Shown one piece after another: positions 25,817 to 34,619 of a DNA stretch of 62,551 nucleotides. How positions within the stretch are numbered: position 1 is the stretch's first letter; the number at the start of each line of letters is the position of its first letter. A model generated the notes under the pieces. The model was not told the origin of the DNA. It saw only the letters and a program-made list of their open reading frames with translations, and searched no databases. The position numbers and the translations under genes are program-made. The stretch is taken from assembly GCA_023399375.1 (NCBI GenBank), contig JAEWPX010000143.1, forward strand, positions 1 to 62,551. The letters are read 5' to 3'. The stretch is from Pseudomonadota bacterium. Its GTDB lineage: Bacteria; Desulfobacterota; Desulfovibrionia; Desulfovibrionales; Desulfovibrionaceae.

Positions 25817-25846
25817 AGGGTTTACGGCATTTCTTCCGTAAACCCT
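25817..25846 (-). terminator. Element-supplied terminator for tRNA-Glu
   Basis: An 11-bp stem (AGGGTTTACGG and complement) with an 8-base loop, followed on the minus strand by six T. Its sequence differs from the terminator beside attL but it occupies the same place relative to the tRNA 3' end. Confidence 0.75.
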
Positions 25847-25850
25847 TGAT

Positions 25851-25903
25851 TTTCTTTGGCGTCCCCAAGGGGATTTGAACCCCTGTTACCGGCGTGAAAG
25901 GCC
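25851..25903 (-). repeat. attR: right direct repeat inside tRNA-Glu
   Basis: The 3' part of the intact tRNA-Glu gene plus six bases beyond, matching attL at 52 of 53 positions. The one difference (A at 25888, G at 12441) falls in the variable/anticodon-arm side. Confidence 0.9.
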
Positions 25904-25934
25904 GATGTCCTGGACCAGGCTAGACGATGGGGAC
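25857..25934 (-). tRNA. tRNA-Glu (TTC)
   Basis: Folds as a standard tRNA: acceptor GTCCCCA pairing with TGGGGAC, discriminator G, encoded CCA. The anticodon loop is CTTTCAC, giving TTC, and the T-loop is the variant TTCAAAT. It closely matches the Escherichia coli tRNA-Glu. Its 3' half is the integration site of the 13.5-kb element, which restores the sequence. Confidence 0.95.
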
Positions 25935-25947
25935 GCAATATGTATCT

Positions 25948-26021
25948 TGGCTGGGGGACTAGGATTCGAACCTAGGTTGATGGAGTCAGAGTCCATAGTC
26001 CTGCCGCTAGACGATCCCCCA
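25948..26021 (-). tRNA. tRNA-Gln (CTG)
   Basis: A 74-base tRNA with acceptor TGGGGGA pairing with TCCCCCA, discriminator G, encoded CCA, T-loop GTTCGAATC and anticodon loop CTCTGAC, giving CTG. It lies 13 bases upstream of tRNA-Glu on the same strand, so the two are probably one transcript. Confidence 0.93.
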
Positions 26022-26093
26022 GCAGGCTCAAGAGCCCATTGCTTTACGCAATCGGGGGCGGGCCGTCAAGAACTTTCTCGGCGGCCCGGAAAA

Positions 26094-26441
26094 TCAGGAC
26101 GCTTTGGCCAGCCGACGCGTCCGTTTCTTCAGCTTGTTGATCTGTCGACGCAGAATCTCTTTCTGCTTGCGCCCGCCGTCGCTTTCAACCGCGGTGCGCT
26201 TGGCGCGCAGTTCGCGCATCTTGCCCTTCATCGACAGGATCTTCGTCTTGTACGGGGAAACCGCAGGCCCTTCCTCGCCGCCGATGCCAAGCACTTCCTT
26301 GATCTGCACAAGCAGTTCTTCCTTGCCCAGGCCCGAAGCGCCCGTGATCTGCGGAATCTGCTTGAGCACCAGGTCACGAAGCTCCTTGGCCGTCATCTTG
26401 TCCAGCGGCTTCTTCAGATCAAGCTGCATACCTTCGCTCAT
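26094..26441 (-). CDS. Rho N-terminal domain protein
   Basis: A 115-residue protein. Residues 15-50 (MTAKELRDLVLKQI through GKEELLVQIKEVLG) are a Rho-N/SAP-like fold, a small nucleic-acid-binding or protein-binding helix module. The C-terminal half is a basic helix with many Lys and Arg (RRQINKLKKRTRRLAKA). GGAGG lies five bases before ATG 26441. It is not Rho itself, which is far longer. It follows the DciA gene by 25 bases and precedes the two tRNA genes. Confidence 0.8.
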   Translation of the reverse strand: MSEGMQLDLKKPLDKMTAKELRDLVLKQIPQITGASGLGKEELLVQIKEVLGIGGEEGPAVSPYKTKILSMKGKMRELRAKRTAVESDGGRKQKEILRRQINKLKKRTRRLAKAS

Positions 26442-26466
26442 GTTCGCCTCCACGAAAAATATCTCT

Positions 26467-26979
26467 TCACGCCGTCTTCGGCCGCCGCGTCCGCTTGCCT
26501 GCGGCCATCCGGCGGTCCCGGCCGGACGGCTGCGGCCCGGCCTCGAAATACGCGACATACTTTGCATAACAACGCCCGACAGGCGTCGTCGGATCAAGCG
26601 CCCCCAGCAACCCGCCCAAATGGTCCGGCTTTCGTTCCGGCGGTACGGCAAAACGGGGGGGGACGGCCCGTAGCGCATCCAAGGAAACTTGGTTTCCTAG
26701 CAAGTCGAACCGCACTCTGTCAAAGGCTTCGTGCCCCAAAGCGGCATTGACCAGCGATAAAATTTCCGGAGCGGCGAAATGCATCTCCTGCATGACCACC
26801 GGATCGTCCGCCCCGAGCAGCAGATCGCGGCGGCGATGCCCGAGCGGCCGCACGAGCCCGGCTGTCTCCGGCCCGACGATCTCGACCCAGCGCCGGCACA
26901 CGGCCACGAAATTGCGGCGGCCCGCCGCCTCCTGCGCGGAGACGAAGCGGTCGATGGATTCGGACAGGCGGCGCAGCAT
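26467..26979 (-). CDS. DUF721 protein, DciA-type helicase loader
   Basis: A 170-residue protein with the DUF721 pattern: an N-terminal helix (RLSESIDRFV), WVEIVGPETAGLVRPLGHRRRDLLLGADDPVVMQEMHF, and LLGNQVSLDALRAV. DciA proteins load the replicative helicase DnaB in bacteria that lack DnaC. The C-terminal tail is basic and disordered (GRDRRMAAGKRTRRPKTA). It lies downstream of metK, 66 bases away, and upstream of the Rho-N gene. Confidence 0.75.
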   Translation of the reverse strand: MLRRLSESIDRFVSAQEAAGRRNFVAVCRRWVEIVGPETAGLVRPLGHRRRDLLLGADDPVVMQEMHFAAPEILSLVNAALGHEAFDRVRFDLLGNQVSLDALRAVPPRFAVPPERKPDHLGGLLGALDPTTPVGRCYAKYVAYFEAGPQPSGRDRRMAAGKRTRRPKTA

Positions 26980-27045
26980 GGGAGAACGCTTTGCCGCAGG
27001 CGGCCTTCGGTCCGGGGACCGGAGGCCGCCCTGGCGGCTGGACGG

Positions 27046-28215
27046 TTACAGCTTGAGCGCCGTCTTGATGTCGGCGGCGGCGTCGGTGCGTTCCCAGGTG
27101 AACTCGGGACGCTCACGACCGAAATGGCCGTAGCACGAGGTCGGCTTGTAGATGGGGCGGCGCAGGTCCAGGCGCTTGGAGATGAAGTAGGGGCGCAGGT
27201 CGAAGACCTCGCGCACGGCCTTGGTCAGCGCCTCGTCGGGGATGTCGCTCGAGCCCATGGAGGTGACCAGCACGGACAGGGGCTCGGCCACGCCGATGCA
27301 GTAGGCGATCTGGACTTCGCAACGGCTGGCCGCGCCGCTGGCGACGATGTTCTTCGCCACGTACCGGGCCATGTACGCGCCCGAGCGGTCCACCTTGGAG
27401 GGGTCCTTGCCCGAGAACGCGCCGCCGCCATGGTTGCCCATGCCGCCGTAGGTGTCCTGGATGATCTTGCGCCCGGTCAGGCCGCAGTCGCCCATGGGGC
27501 CGCCGATGACGAACCGGCCGGTGGTGTTGATGTAGACCTTGGTCTTCTTGTCCACCAGGGACTCGGGCAGGGTGTGGAAGATGACTTCCTGGCGCACCGC
27601 GTCCACGAGGTCGGAGTAGGAGATGTTCTCGTCGTGCTGGCAGGCCACGACGACGTTGTCGATGCGCACGGGCTTGCCGTCCACGTACTCCACGGCCACC
27701 TGCGTCTTGCCGTCGGGGCGCAGGAAGTCGAGGATCTTGTTCTTGCGCACGTAGGACAGCCGGCGCGACAGCTTGTGCGCCCAGTAGATGGGGGCGGGCA
27801 TGAGGGTTTCGGTCTCGTCGCAGGCGAAGCCGAACATCATGCCCTGGTCGCCCGCGCCCTGTTCCTCGGGCTTCTCGCGGGTGACGCCCTGGGCGATGTC
27901 CACGGACTGCTTGTCCACGGAGGAGATGACGGCGCAGGTTTCCCAGTCGAAGCCCATGGTCGAGCTGTTGTACCCGATCTCCTTGACCGTCTCGCGCACG
28001 ATGGACGGGAAATCGGCATAGGCTTTGGTGGTGATCTCGCCGGCGATGAAAGCCAGGCCGGTGGTAACCAGCGTCTCGCAGGCCACGTGGGCGTCGGGGT
28101 CCTGGGCCAGGATGGCGTCCAGGATGCCGTCAGAGATCTGATCGGCGACCTTGTCCGGGTGCCCTTCGGTCACGGACTCGGAACTGAAAAGGTACCGGCC
28201 CTTGGCATTGATCAT
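27046..28215 (-). CDS. metK: S-adenosylmethionine synthase
   Basis: A 389-residue enzyme of standard length that makes S-adenosylmethionine from methionine and ATP. Signature motifs are present: GHPDKVADQISD near the N-terminus, GAGDQGMMFGFA (the ATP-binding hexapeptide region), and GGGAFSGKDPSKVDRS (the P-loop-like motif). GGAGGATATC precedes the ATG. A leader of about 80 bases contains a hairpin, and a good promoter with a palindrome between its boxes lies at 28297-28326. Confidence 0.97.
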   Translation of the reverse strand: MINAKGRYLFSSESVTEGHPDKVADQISDGILDAILAQDPDAHVACETLVTTGLAFIAGEITTKAYADFPSIVRETVKEIGYNSSTMGFDWETCAVISSVDKQSVDIAQGVTREKPEEQGAGDQGMMFGFACDETETLMPAPIYWAHKLSRRLSYVRKNKILDFLRPDGKTQVAVEYVDGKPVRIDNVVVACQHDENISYSDLVDAVRQEVIFHTLPESLVDKKTKVYINTTGRFVIGGPMGDCGLTGRKIIQDTYGGMGNHGGGAFSGKDPSKVDRSGAYMARYVAKNIVASGAASRCEVQIAYCIGVAEPLSVLVTSMGSSDIPDEALTKAVREVFDLRPYFISKRLDLRRPIYKPTSCYGHFGRERPEFTWERTDAAADIKTALKL

Positions 28216-28232
28216 ATACGATATCCTCCGTG

Positions 28233-28263
28233 TGCCAGCGGTCCGTTCAGAGCGGACATGGCA
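28233..28263 (-). promoter_or_regulatory. Hairpin in the metK leader
   Basis: Two stacked 5-bp stems (TGCCA/TGGCA and GTCCG/CGGAC) with a 3/1-base internal bulge and a 7-base loop, just upstream of the ribosome site. It does not match any SAM or SAH riboswitch I know; it may stabilise or attenuate the mRNA. Confidence 0.35.
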
Positions 28264-28296
28264 TGTCTTATAGGAAAACGACGTTCACTGATTCGA

Positions 28297-28326
28297 AATT
28301 TAGTCCGATACCCGGCGTATCGTCAA
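28297..28326 (-). promoter_or_regulatory. metK promoter with palindromic operator
   Basis: On the minus strand, TTGACG and TAAATT are 18 bases apart. The spacer and -35 edge contain CGATAC-N5-GTATCG (28306-28322), a perfect inverted repeat well placed for a repressor. Confidence 0.6.
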
Positions 28327-28350
28327 AAAGCAAGTTGCAATACCGCGGCG

Positions 28351-29214
<864 letters not shown>

Positions 29215-29348
29215 CGCATGCCTCCCGCGATTTGGCGGCCCTCTAAACCAAGCCGCCCGGCGTGTAAAGTCGGCCATGACAATTTCCGCTCGGACGCGTA
29301 AGCACGTGCATCCGTCACGCCGTTCACATCATTCGTCTGGAGCTTGCC

Positions 29349-30572
29349 ATGACCGCACGCCTTTTCCTGCCCCTTTTCCTCGCCTGCGTCTTCCTGCTGC
29401 CCTCCGGGGCCGTCGCCCGGACCGCAAAAGCCACATCCGAAGAGACGGAAACGCCGCCGGTATTTTCCGCCAGGGCGATCCTGCCGGAAAAGATCCTTTC
29501 CGGCTCCAACTATGCCGTGGACGACAAGGTGGTAAACGACGGCTACATGAACCTCTACGTCATCCACACGCCCAAGGGCGACCTGCACGTGGAGTCCACG
29601 TCGCTGCTTTATGCCCGCATCAAGGAATTGCAGGCCGCCGCGGCCATGGACGACGTGAACAAGGGCGCGGAAATCGGCAAATCCATCGGCCAGTCCGGGG
29701 TCAACGCCGTCAAGGGCGTGTTCAACCTGCTGACCAAGCCCGGCGAAACCCTTTCCAGCGTGGGCAAGTCCTTCAGCCGGGCCCAGGCGTCCTCCAAGGA
29801 ACAGCGCCCGAGCGACGACAAGGGCACGGTGGGCGAGCTGCTCGGCTACAACAAGGCCATGCGGCAATACGCCAAGGTCTACGGCGTGGACCCCTATTCG
29901 CGCAACCCCGTGCTCCAGGAAAGCCTCAAGCGCCTGGCCGGGGCGGGCTTTTTCGGCTCGTTCACGGCCACGGCCGCCATTCCCGGCGGCGCGGCCCTGG
30001 TCGCCTTTTCCCAGACCGGCGCGCCGGCCAGCGCCGTGGACGTCTCCATCCCTCCCGAAGACCTCTTCACCGCCAACCGCGAACGCCTCAAGGCGATGGG
30101 CGCCACCGCCGACATGGCCGACCTGCTCGTGGAAAACACCCACTACACGCCCATCGAGCAGACGCGCCTCGTCCTCGCCCTCGACCGCATGACCAGGGTC
30201 GCGGACCGCACGGTGTTCATCCACCAGGCCATCCTCGCCGACAGCGACGACATGGCCTGGTTCCGCACCCGGCAGGCGGAGCTTTACGCCAATTTGAACG
30301 CCACCACCGACAAGGTGGCCCGGTTCGTGCGCGTCGGCAAATACATCGCCGCGGTGACCGCCGACGGCGGCCTGCTCATCGCCTATCCCCTGGACTATCT
30401 GGCCTGGACGCCGACCATGGCCGGCATTGCCCGGAGCATCGGGGACTCCGCCGCCACGCTCAAGGTCAAGAGCAAAAAAATCGTGGTGTCGGGCGAGATC
30501 AGCCCCCTTGCGGGCAAGATGCTCAAGGCCGCGGGCTTCGGCTTGCTGGCGCTTCGCGAGGGACTGCGCTAG
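29349..30572 (+). CDS. Exported hypothetical protein
   Basis: A 407-residue protein with a clear Sec signal peptide (LFLPLFLACVFLLPSGAVA, cleavage near residue 23). The mature part starts with a beta-rich region, followed by long helices (about 80-160) and a hydrophobic glycine/alanine-rich stretch near 205-225 that may touch the membrane. I recognise no family. It is divergent from panC and followed by a perfect 13-bp GC hairpin, so it is probably transcribed alone. Confidence 0.7.
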   Translation: MTARLFLPLFLACVFLLPSGAVARTAKATSEETETPPVFSARAILPEKILSGSNYAVDDKVVNDGYMNLYVIHTPKGDLHVESTSLLYARIKELQAAAAMDDVNKGAEIGKSIGQSGVNAVKGVFNLLTKPGETLSSVGKSFSRAQASSKEQRPSDDKGTVGELLGYNKAMRQYAKVYGVDPYSRNPVLQESLKRLAGAGFFGSFTATAAIPGGAALVAFSQTGAPASAVDVSIPPEDLFTANRERLKAMGATADMADLLVENTHYTPIEQTRLVLALDRMTRVADRTVFIHQAILADSDDMAWFRTRQAELYANLNATTDKVARFVRVGKYIAAVTADGGLLIAYPLDYLAWTPTMAGIARSIGDSAATLKVKSKKIVVSGEISPLAGKMLKAAGFGLLALREGLR

Positions 30573-30597
30573 GCAGGGACTTGCAAGACGTCTGACC

Positions 30598-30629
30598 GGC
30601 GCGGCGCGCGCTCGGCCGCGCGCCGCGCC
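30598..30629 (+). terminator. GC hairpin after the exported protein gene
   Basis: Perfect 13-bp stem (GGCGCGGCGCGCG and complement) with a 6-base loop, 25 bases after the stop at 30572. No U-tract follows, so termination would be atypical. Confidence 0.45.
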
Positions 30630-30665
30630 TTCGCCATCCCTGGCCGAACGACCGGGAGACGCCCT

Positions 30666-31388
30666 ATGCCCGCGTGTTACAAGGCTCTGCTTGCGCGCAT
30701 CGAAGAACGCCTGGACGCCATCGACGACCCGGAAGTGCTCCAGGACGTCCTGGCCGACCTGTCCGCGCCGCGCCTGTCCCAGGAAGCGCTTTGCCACATG
30801 CGTCTCTACGCCGAGACCCTGCCCCGGGCCGAGGACTGCCCGCTGACCCCGGCGCAGCGCCATCTGCATTTTCTCTGGGACGCCTTCGACAAGCTGCCGA
30901 TCTGCCTGATCGTGCCGTTCGCCATTCCCTTCCGCCGGCTCGTCGCCAAGCGTCTTTTCGGCGCGTGCGGCAGCGCGTTTACCGCCGAGGAGAACCTGCG
31001 CTTCAATTTCGGGCCGCTGCTGCGCGTGGGGGCGGGGGTGTTCGTCAACCGCAACGTCTTTCTCGACACCAAGGGCGGCGTCACGCTCGGCGATGGCGTG
31101 GCCGTCGCCGAGGACGTGCGCGTGTTCACGCACACCCACGGCGAGGCGTCCCACATCGAGCGCACGTACGCCCCGGTCGTGGTCGGCGACTACGCCAAGA
31201 TCTATTCCGGCGCGGTGCTGTTGCCGGGCGTGACCGTGGGCGCGCAGGCCATCGTCGCCGCCGGGGCGCTGGTCAACCACGACGTGCCGGACAACATGGT
31301 CGTGGCCGGCCGGCCGGCCAAGGTCATCCGCGAGCGCCGCAGCGAGGGCAGAAGCGGGGCGGAGCTCGACCACATCTGGCTCTTCTGA
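30666..31388 (+). CDS. Hexapeptide-repeat O-acetyltransferase
   Basis: A 240-residue protein. Residues about 110-220 form a left-handed beta helix of the maltose/galactoside acetyltransferase type: VFVNRNVFLDTKGGVTLGDGVAV repeats, catalytic-histidine region FTHTHGE, and the ending VVAGRPAKVIRER. The first 80 residues are helical and unlike the family. Its acceptor sugar is unknown. It ends 11 bases from a convergent gene. No polysaccharide cluster surrounds it, although a glycosyltransferase-like gene lies at 34620. Confidence 0.82.
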   Translation: MPACYKALLARIEERLDAIDDPEVLQDVLADLSAPRLSQEALCHMRLYAETLPRAEDCPLTPAQRHLHFLWDAFDKLPICLIVPFAIPFRRLVAKRLFGACGSAFTAEENLRFNFGPLLRVGAGVFVNRNVFLDTKGGVTLGDGVAVAEDVRVFTHTHGEASHIERTYAPVVVGDYAKIYSGAVLLPGVTVGAQAIVAAGALVNHDVPDNMVVAGRPAKVIRERRSEGRSGAELDHIWLF

Positions 31389-31399
31389 CGGCGTGCGCC

Positions 31400-32239
31400 T
31401 TAAAAACGCTTGGCGTTGAAGGCGTCGAGGGCCGCGAAGCCGTCGCCCCGGGCGACGTAGCGGCCGAGGTGCGCGTCGTGGCGATACGTTTCCCGAAATT
31501 CCCGCGCCGCCGCCCCCAGAGGGCCCTTGCGGCAGCCTTCGCCCGGCGCAAGCCGCACCGTGGCGGTCACGTCGGGCAGGGCCGCGCCCGGGCGCGCCTG
31601 CGTGCGCCAGTCGAGGCGTTCGTCAAATGCCGTGTCGCAGCCGCCGCGCACGCTCAGGGTAAAGACCTGGGCGATGCGCCGCAGCCGTCCCGAGACCACG
31701 TGGTAAAGGCCCGTGTCCAGATAGCTCTGGTCGGAATTGAAGTGGTGGTTGCGCAGGAAGAACGCCTCGTCCGGCCCGAGCGGCAACAGTTTGCCGTCGC
31801 CCAGGTCGCAAAAGGCGTCGGTCTGCACGCTGACGACGTCCGTGGGCGCGAGGTCTCCCTCGGGAAAGACGGACAGGACCGCCGCGCCGCCGCCGGGCGT
31901 GTCCGTGTCGGCCTCGAACTGCCACAGCACCAGGAGATGCGACCGTCCGTCGCCGCGCACGGCAAGGGGCGTCGCCCCGGTCAGGCGCGCGCCGGCCGGC
32001 AGGGTGAAGCGCTCCTTGGTGCCGGGCTGGCGCAGGACCTGCTCCCGGGCCGTGACCGGACCGTCCGCGCCGGTTTCGTCGAGGCCGGGAAAGACCTTGC
32101 GCGCAAGCGCGGCCGGCGTGCGCGCGTCCCCGGGCAGGATGGGCGCGTCGAAAACGGACGCGTTTGCGGCGAGTCCCGTCCCGGTCAGGCACAGCCAGCC
32201 GGCGACAAGCCAGGGCAGCAGGCGATGCGCGCGCTTCAT
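31400..32239 (-). CDS. Exported hypothetical protein
   Basis: A 279-residue protein with an N-terminal signal peptide (LLPWLVAGWLCLTGTGLAA). The mature part is beta-rich (long runs such as SHLLVLWQFEAD and AAVLSVFPEGDLAP) and contains a few Cys that could form disulfides. No family is recognised. It is the third gene after the PLD-like and the other exported protein on the same strand; 31 bases separate it from the previous one, so the three are probably one operon. Confidence 0.65.
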   Translation of the reverse strand: MKRAHRLLPWLVAGWLCLTGTGLAANASVFDAPILPGDARTPAALARKVFPGLDETGADGPVTAREQVLRQPGTKERFTLPAGARLTGATPLAVRGDGRSHLLVLWQFEADTDTPGGGAAVLSVFPEGDLAPTDVVSVQTDAFCDLGDGKLLPLGPDEAFFLRNHHFNSDQSYLDTGLYHVVSGRLRRIAQVFTLSVRGGCDTAFDERLDWRTQARPGAALPDVTATVRLAPGEGCRKGPLGAAAREFRETYRHDAHLGRYVARGDGFAALDAFNAKRF

Positions 32240-32270
32240 GTTCCCTTCCGCGATGCCCCGGGCACGGCCG

Positions 32271-32804
32271 TCATTCGGCCGCGGCCCCCAGGAAGATTTC
32301 GGCCACGCGGCCGTTTTCGAACGTGACGATGAGCCCGCCGTAGATGGAGCCGGCGATGAACGTCTCGCCGGGTTTGGAAAGCCCTTCTTCGTCCTTGAAG
32401 CGGCCGTAGGCGGCGGTTACCGCTGCCGCGTCCGCGCCGATGCCGACGCCGCGGCCGGTTGCGAGCCGACAGGGGGCCGTGGCCGTGATGGCTGCGACGC
32501 TTTTGGGGCCGCCCCGGCGCGGCCCGGCCATCTTGAGCGTCAGGCCGCAGCCTTGCATGTGCCAGTTCTGCACGTAATCGCCCGTGGCTCCTTCATGGAC
32601 CTCCCGGCCCTTGCGGGGCGGGCAGGCGATGCGCCGCAACACCTCCGCCTCGGGCATCCCGAGGCGAAGCGGCCCCAGGCGCTCGGTCAGGGGATCGTAG
32701 GGCGCGCCCGTGTCCGCGCGTCCGGCCCAGGCGGCGGTCGCGAAACAGCAGCACAGGCAGGCCAGGGTCGCAAGGGCGACGTTCCTGCGAAAATATGCGG
32801 TCAT
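32271..32804 (-). CDS. Exported hypothetical protein
   Basis: A 177-residue protein with a signal peptide ending near AAWA (residues 24-27). The mature part contains LGPLRLGMPEAEVLRRI, resembling the opening of small beta-lactamase-inhibitor-like or SmpA-type folds, where a short helix follows the phrase L.lGm....v. Two Cys may form a disulfide. Its start overlaps the stop of the PLD-like gene by 4 bases, so the two are coupled. Function unknown. Confidence 0.65.
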   Translation of the reverse strand: MTAYFRRNVALATLACLCCCFATAAWAGRADTGAPYDPLTERLGPLRLGMPEAEVLRRIACPPRKGREVHEGATGDYVQNWHMQGCGLTLKMAGPRRGGPKSVAAITATAPCRLATGRGVGIGADAAAVTAAYGRFKDEEGLSKPGETFIAGSIYGGLIVTFENGRVAEIFLGAAAE

Positions 32805-34459
32805 GGGGCCTCCTCGGGTAGGCTGTGCGGGACCGGGAAGAAGAAAGCGTCCACCCCTTCCCGGGGCGGCGCATCGGGGCGCTCGTGCGGCACCGTCTCG
32901 ATCCAGTTGACCTCGCCGGCCAGGTGCTCGCGCGAAAGGGCCTCGGCAAAGGCGAGCTGGCCGGCCCCCGGTGCCCCTTCCCGGCTCTCCCAGAGCCGTT
33001 CGAAATAGTGCGCGTACGCGGTAAAGAGGTTGCGGCCCCGGACGTTTTCCCCACTCCAGACGCCGCTGCCGGGGCGCGCCGCAACGATGGTTCCGGCTTG
33101 CCAGAGCTTGCCGCTGCCCTGCCCCGGGGTGTCGAGGTTGGAAGACGTGACATAGATGCGCCGTTCCTCTTCATGGCCGGGCACATCCAGGAGCATGAAC
33201 TTGTTGTGCATGTCATGGGGCGTACCCGGGTTGACCGCCCGGCCCGAGGCGTCGCGCCGGGGCCAGATGCGGGCGGAAAGCAGCGTATAGGCGTTGCCCG
33301 TGGCCGGGTCGACCCGGCGGATGGCGGGCGGTCCGGCCAGGAGGGCCGTGGTGGCGGTGGAGGCGCTGCCGGACTGGAACTGCCACAGAAAGCGCACCGT
33401 CAGGTTTCCCGGTCGGCTCGTGTTCAGGCATTCCCCGTTGTGGCGGTCCTCGGTGCGTCCGCCGGCGAAGCCTTCCTCCACGAAGCGCCAGATGTTTTCG
33501 ACGAAATACGCCGTGGAGCCGATCTCGAAGACGGCCACGTCCAGGCGCACGTCCCGGCCCTGCCGCAGTTGCCGCGCGGCATCGACGATGGCTGCGTCGT
33601 ACCAGTCCACCACGCCCGGATCATGCCCGCCGGGCGTCGGCGCATTGAGATTGAGCGGCCACGGACGCTCGGGGACCGCCGCGAAGCCTCCCACAAAGGC
33701 CTGGCCCCGGCCGGCGTAGAAGCGCACGAGCGTTTCCCCCACGACCACGGCCGGCAGGGCGTCGCCGCTGGAATCGACCTCTCCCGCGCCTCCCGGGAAC
33801 AGCCCTATGCCGCTTCCCACGGCAGCCGCGTCGGAAAAGGCACGGAAATAGCCGTAGAGCGTCGGCGTCTTTTCGACGAAACGCAGGGCGTTGTTGCCCT
33901 TGCAGGCAAGGCCTACGGTCTGGAGGTTGAGTGAGCCGTGGACCGTGATGAACGGCCCGGCCGCCTGGCCGATTTGCAGCACCTTGGCGTGGGTTTCGGG
34001 GTTGCCCCAGCGGCCGTGCCGCCGGCCTTCCATGATCTGCGCCCCGGCGCGAGGCAGCAGGGCCGCGATCCCCTCCGGCGGGATGTCGCCCACGCCGTAG
34101 CGGATGTCGCACGTGGCCAGCCGATCCGTCCCGTCCAGCAGCGCCAGCACGCGGCGGGTCACGTCCGTTTCCGGGGAACGCCTGTCGCGCGTGTCGAAGG
34201 CCACGCCGTTCTCCGGGGTGATTTCGCAAAAATAGTCTGTATTGAGAAAGCCCATGTGGATAGCGACGTCGTAAGCCCCGGGCGTTTGCCGCGCCCGGAT
34301 CAGGGGCGCGGCCCAGGGGTTGAAACGACAGTCGTTCGCCGGGAAACCCGGGGCGTCGCACGCCCCGGCCAGGGCGTCCCCGGCCAGGCCCGCCAGCAGG
34401 AGAAACGCGGCCAGGGCCAGACTAACCGCACCACCGTCGAACGTCGCCTGTCGTCCCAT
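32801..34459 (-). CDS. Secreted phospholipase D superfamily protein
   Basis: A 552-residue protein with a signal peptide (residues 11-32). Two HxK half-sites typical of the PLD superfamily are visible: His157-Ala-Lys159 followed by HGSLNL, and His418-Asn-Lys420 followed by TSSNLD. The usual aspartate of HxKx4D is present only in the second (Asp425), so the first half-site is atypical. AAGGAGG six bases before ATG 34459 fixes the start. A substrate cannot be told: phospholipid, nucleic acid or an extracytoplasmic target. It leads an operon with two small exported proteins. Confidence 0.8.
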   Translation of the reverse strand: MGRQATFDGGAVSLALAAFLLLAGLAGDALAGACDAPGFPANDCRFNPWAAPLIRARQTPGAYDVAIHMGFLNTDYFCEITPENGVAFDTRDRRSPETDVTRRVLALLDGTDRLATCDIRYGVGDIPPEGIAALLPRAGAQIMEGRRHGRWGNPETHAKVLQIGQAAGPFITVHGSLNLQTVGLACKGNNALRFVEKTPTLYGYFRAFSDAAAVGSGIGLFPGGAGEVDSSGDALPAVVVGETLVRFYAGRGQAFVGGFAAVPERPWPLNLNAPTPGGHDPGVVDWYDAAIVDAARQLRQGRDVRLDVAVFEIGSTAYFVENIWRFVEEGFAGGRTEDRHNGECLNTSRPGNLTVRFLWQFQSGSASTATTALLAGPPAIRRVDPATGNAYTLLSARIWPRRDASGRAVNPGTPHDMHNKFMLLDVPGHEEERRIYVTSSNLDTPGQGSGKLWQAGTIVAARPGSGVWSGENVRGRNLFTAYAHYFERLWESREGAPGAGQLAFAEALSREHLAGEVNWIETVPHERPDAPPREGVDAFFFPVPHSLPEEAP

Positions 34460-34619
34460 GCAAGGCCTCCTTGCCCGACCCATGCCGGGATGCCGCCTTG
34501 AACCCCTTATGCCGGGTCAGGCCCGGCGCGTCCACGCCGAATGCGTCGCGCCCGGCCGCCGACTTGACGCCGGCGGCTGCGCCCGGTACGGGGCGCGCAG
34601 TCCTTCCGGGAGTTCGACC

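Larger units (their letters stand above)
12404..25903. mobile_element. Integrative element in tRNA-Glu, satellite or plasmid-like
   Basis: The element is bounded by a 53-bp direct repeat (52 of 53 identical) that is the 3' part of tRNA-Glu(TTC). The complete tRNA is at the right end; the displaced 3' fragment is at the left. It encodes a tyrosine recombinase next to the left end, a toxin-antitoxin pair, an AlpA-like protein, a primase-polymerase and DUF3987 replication module, several orphan proteins and a type IIG restriction-modification enzyme. Gene content includes no head, tail, terminase, relaxase or type IV secretion genes, so it would need a helper to move between cells. Local GC drops strongly at 14590-15470 and 23850-24850. 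Confidence 0.88.

Noticed and set aside
12404..25903. Complete prophage or conjugative element
   Set aside because: No capsid, terminase, tail, lysis, relaxase or secretion genes are visible in the 13.5 kb.
28216..28350. SAM or SAH riboswitch upstream of metK
   Set aside because: The leader is only about 80 bases, and its single bulged hairpin lacks the conserved cores of the SAM and SAH riboswitch classes I know.
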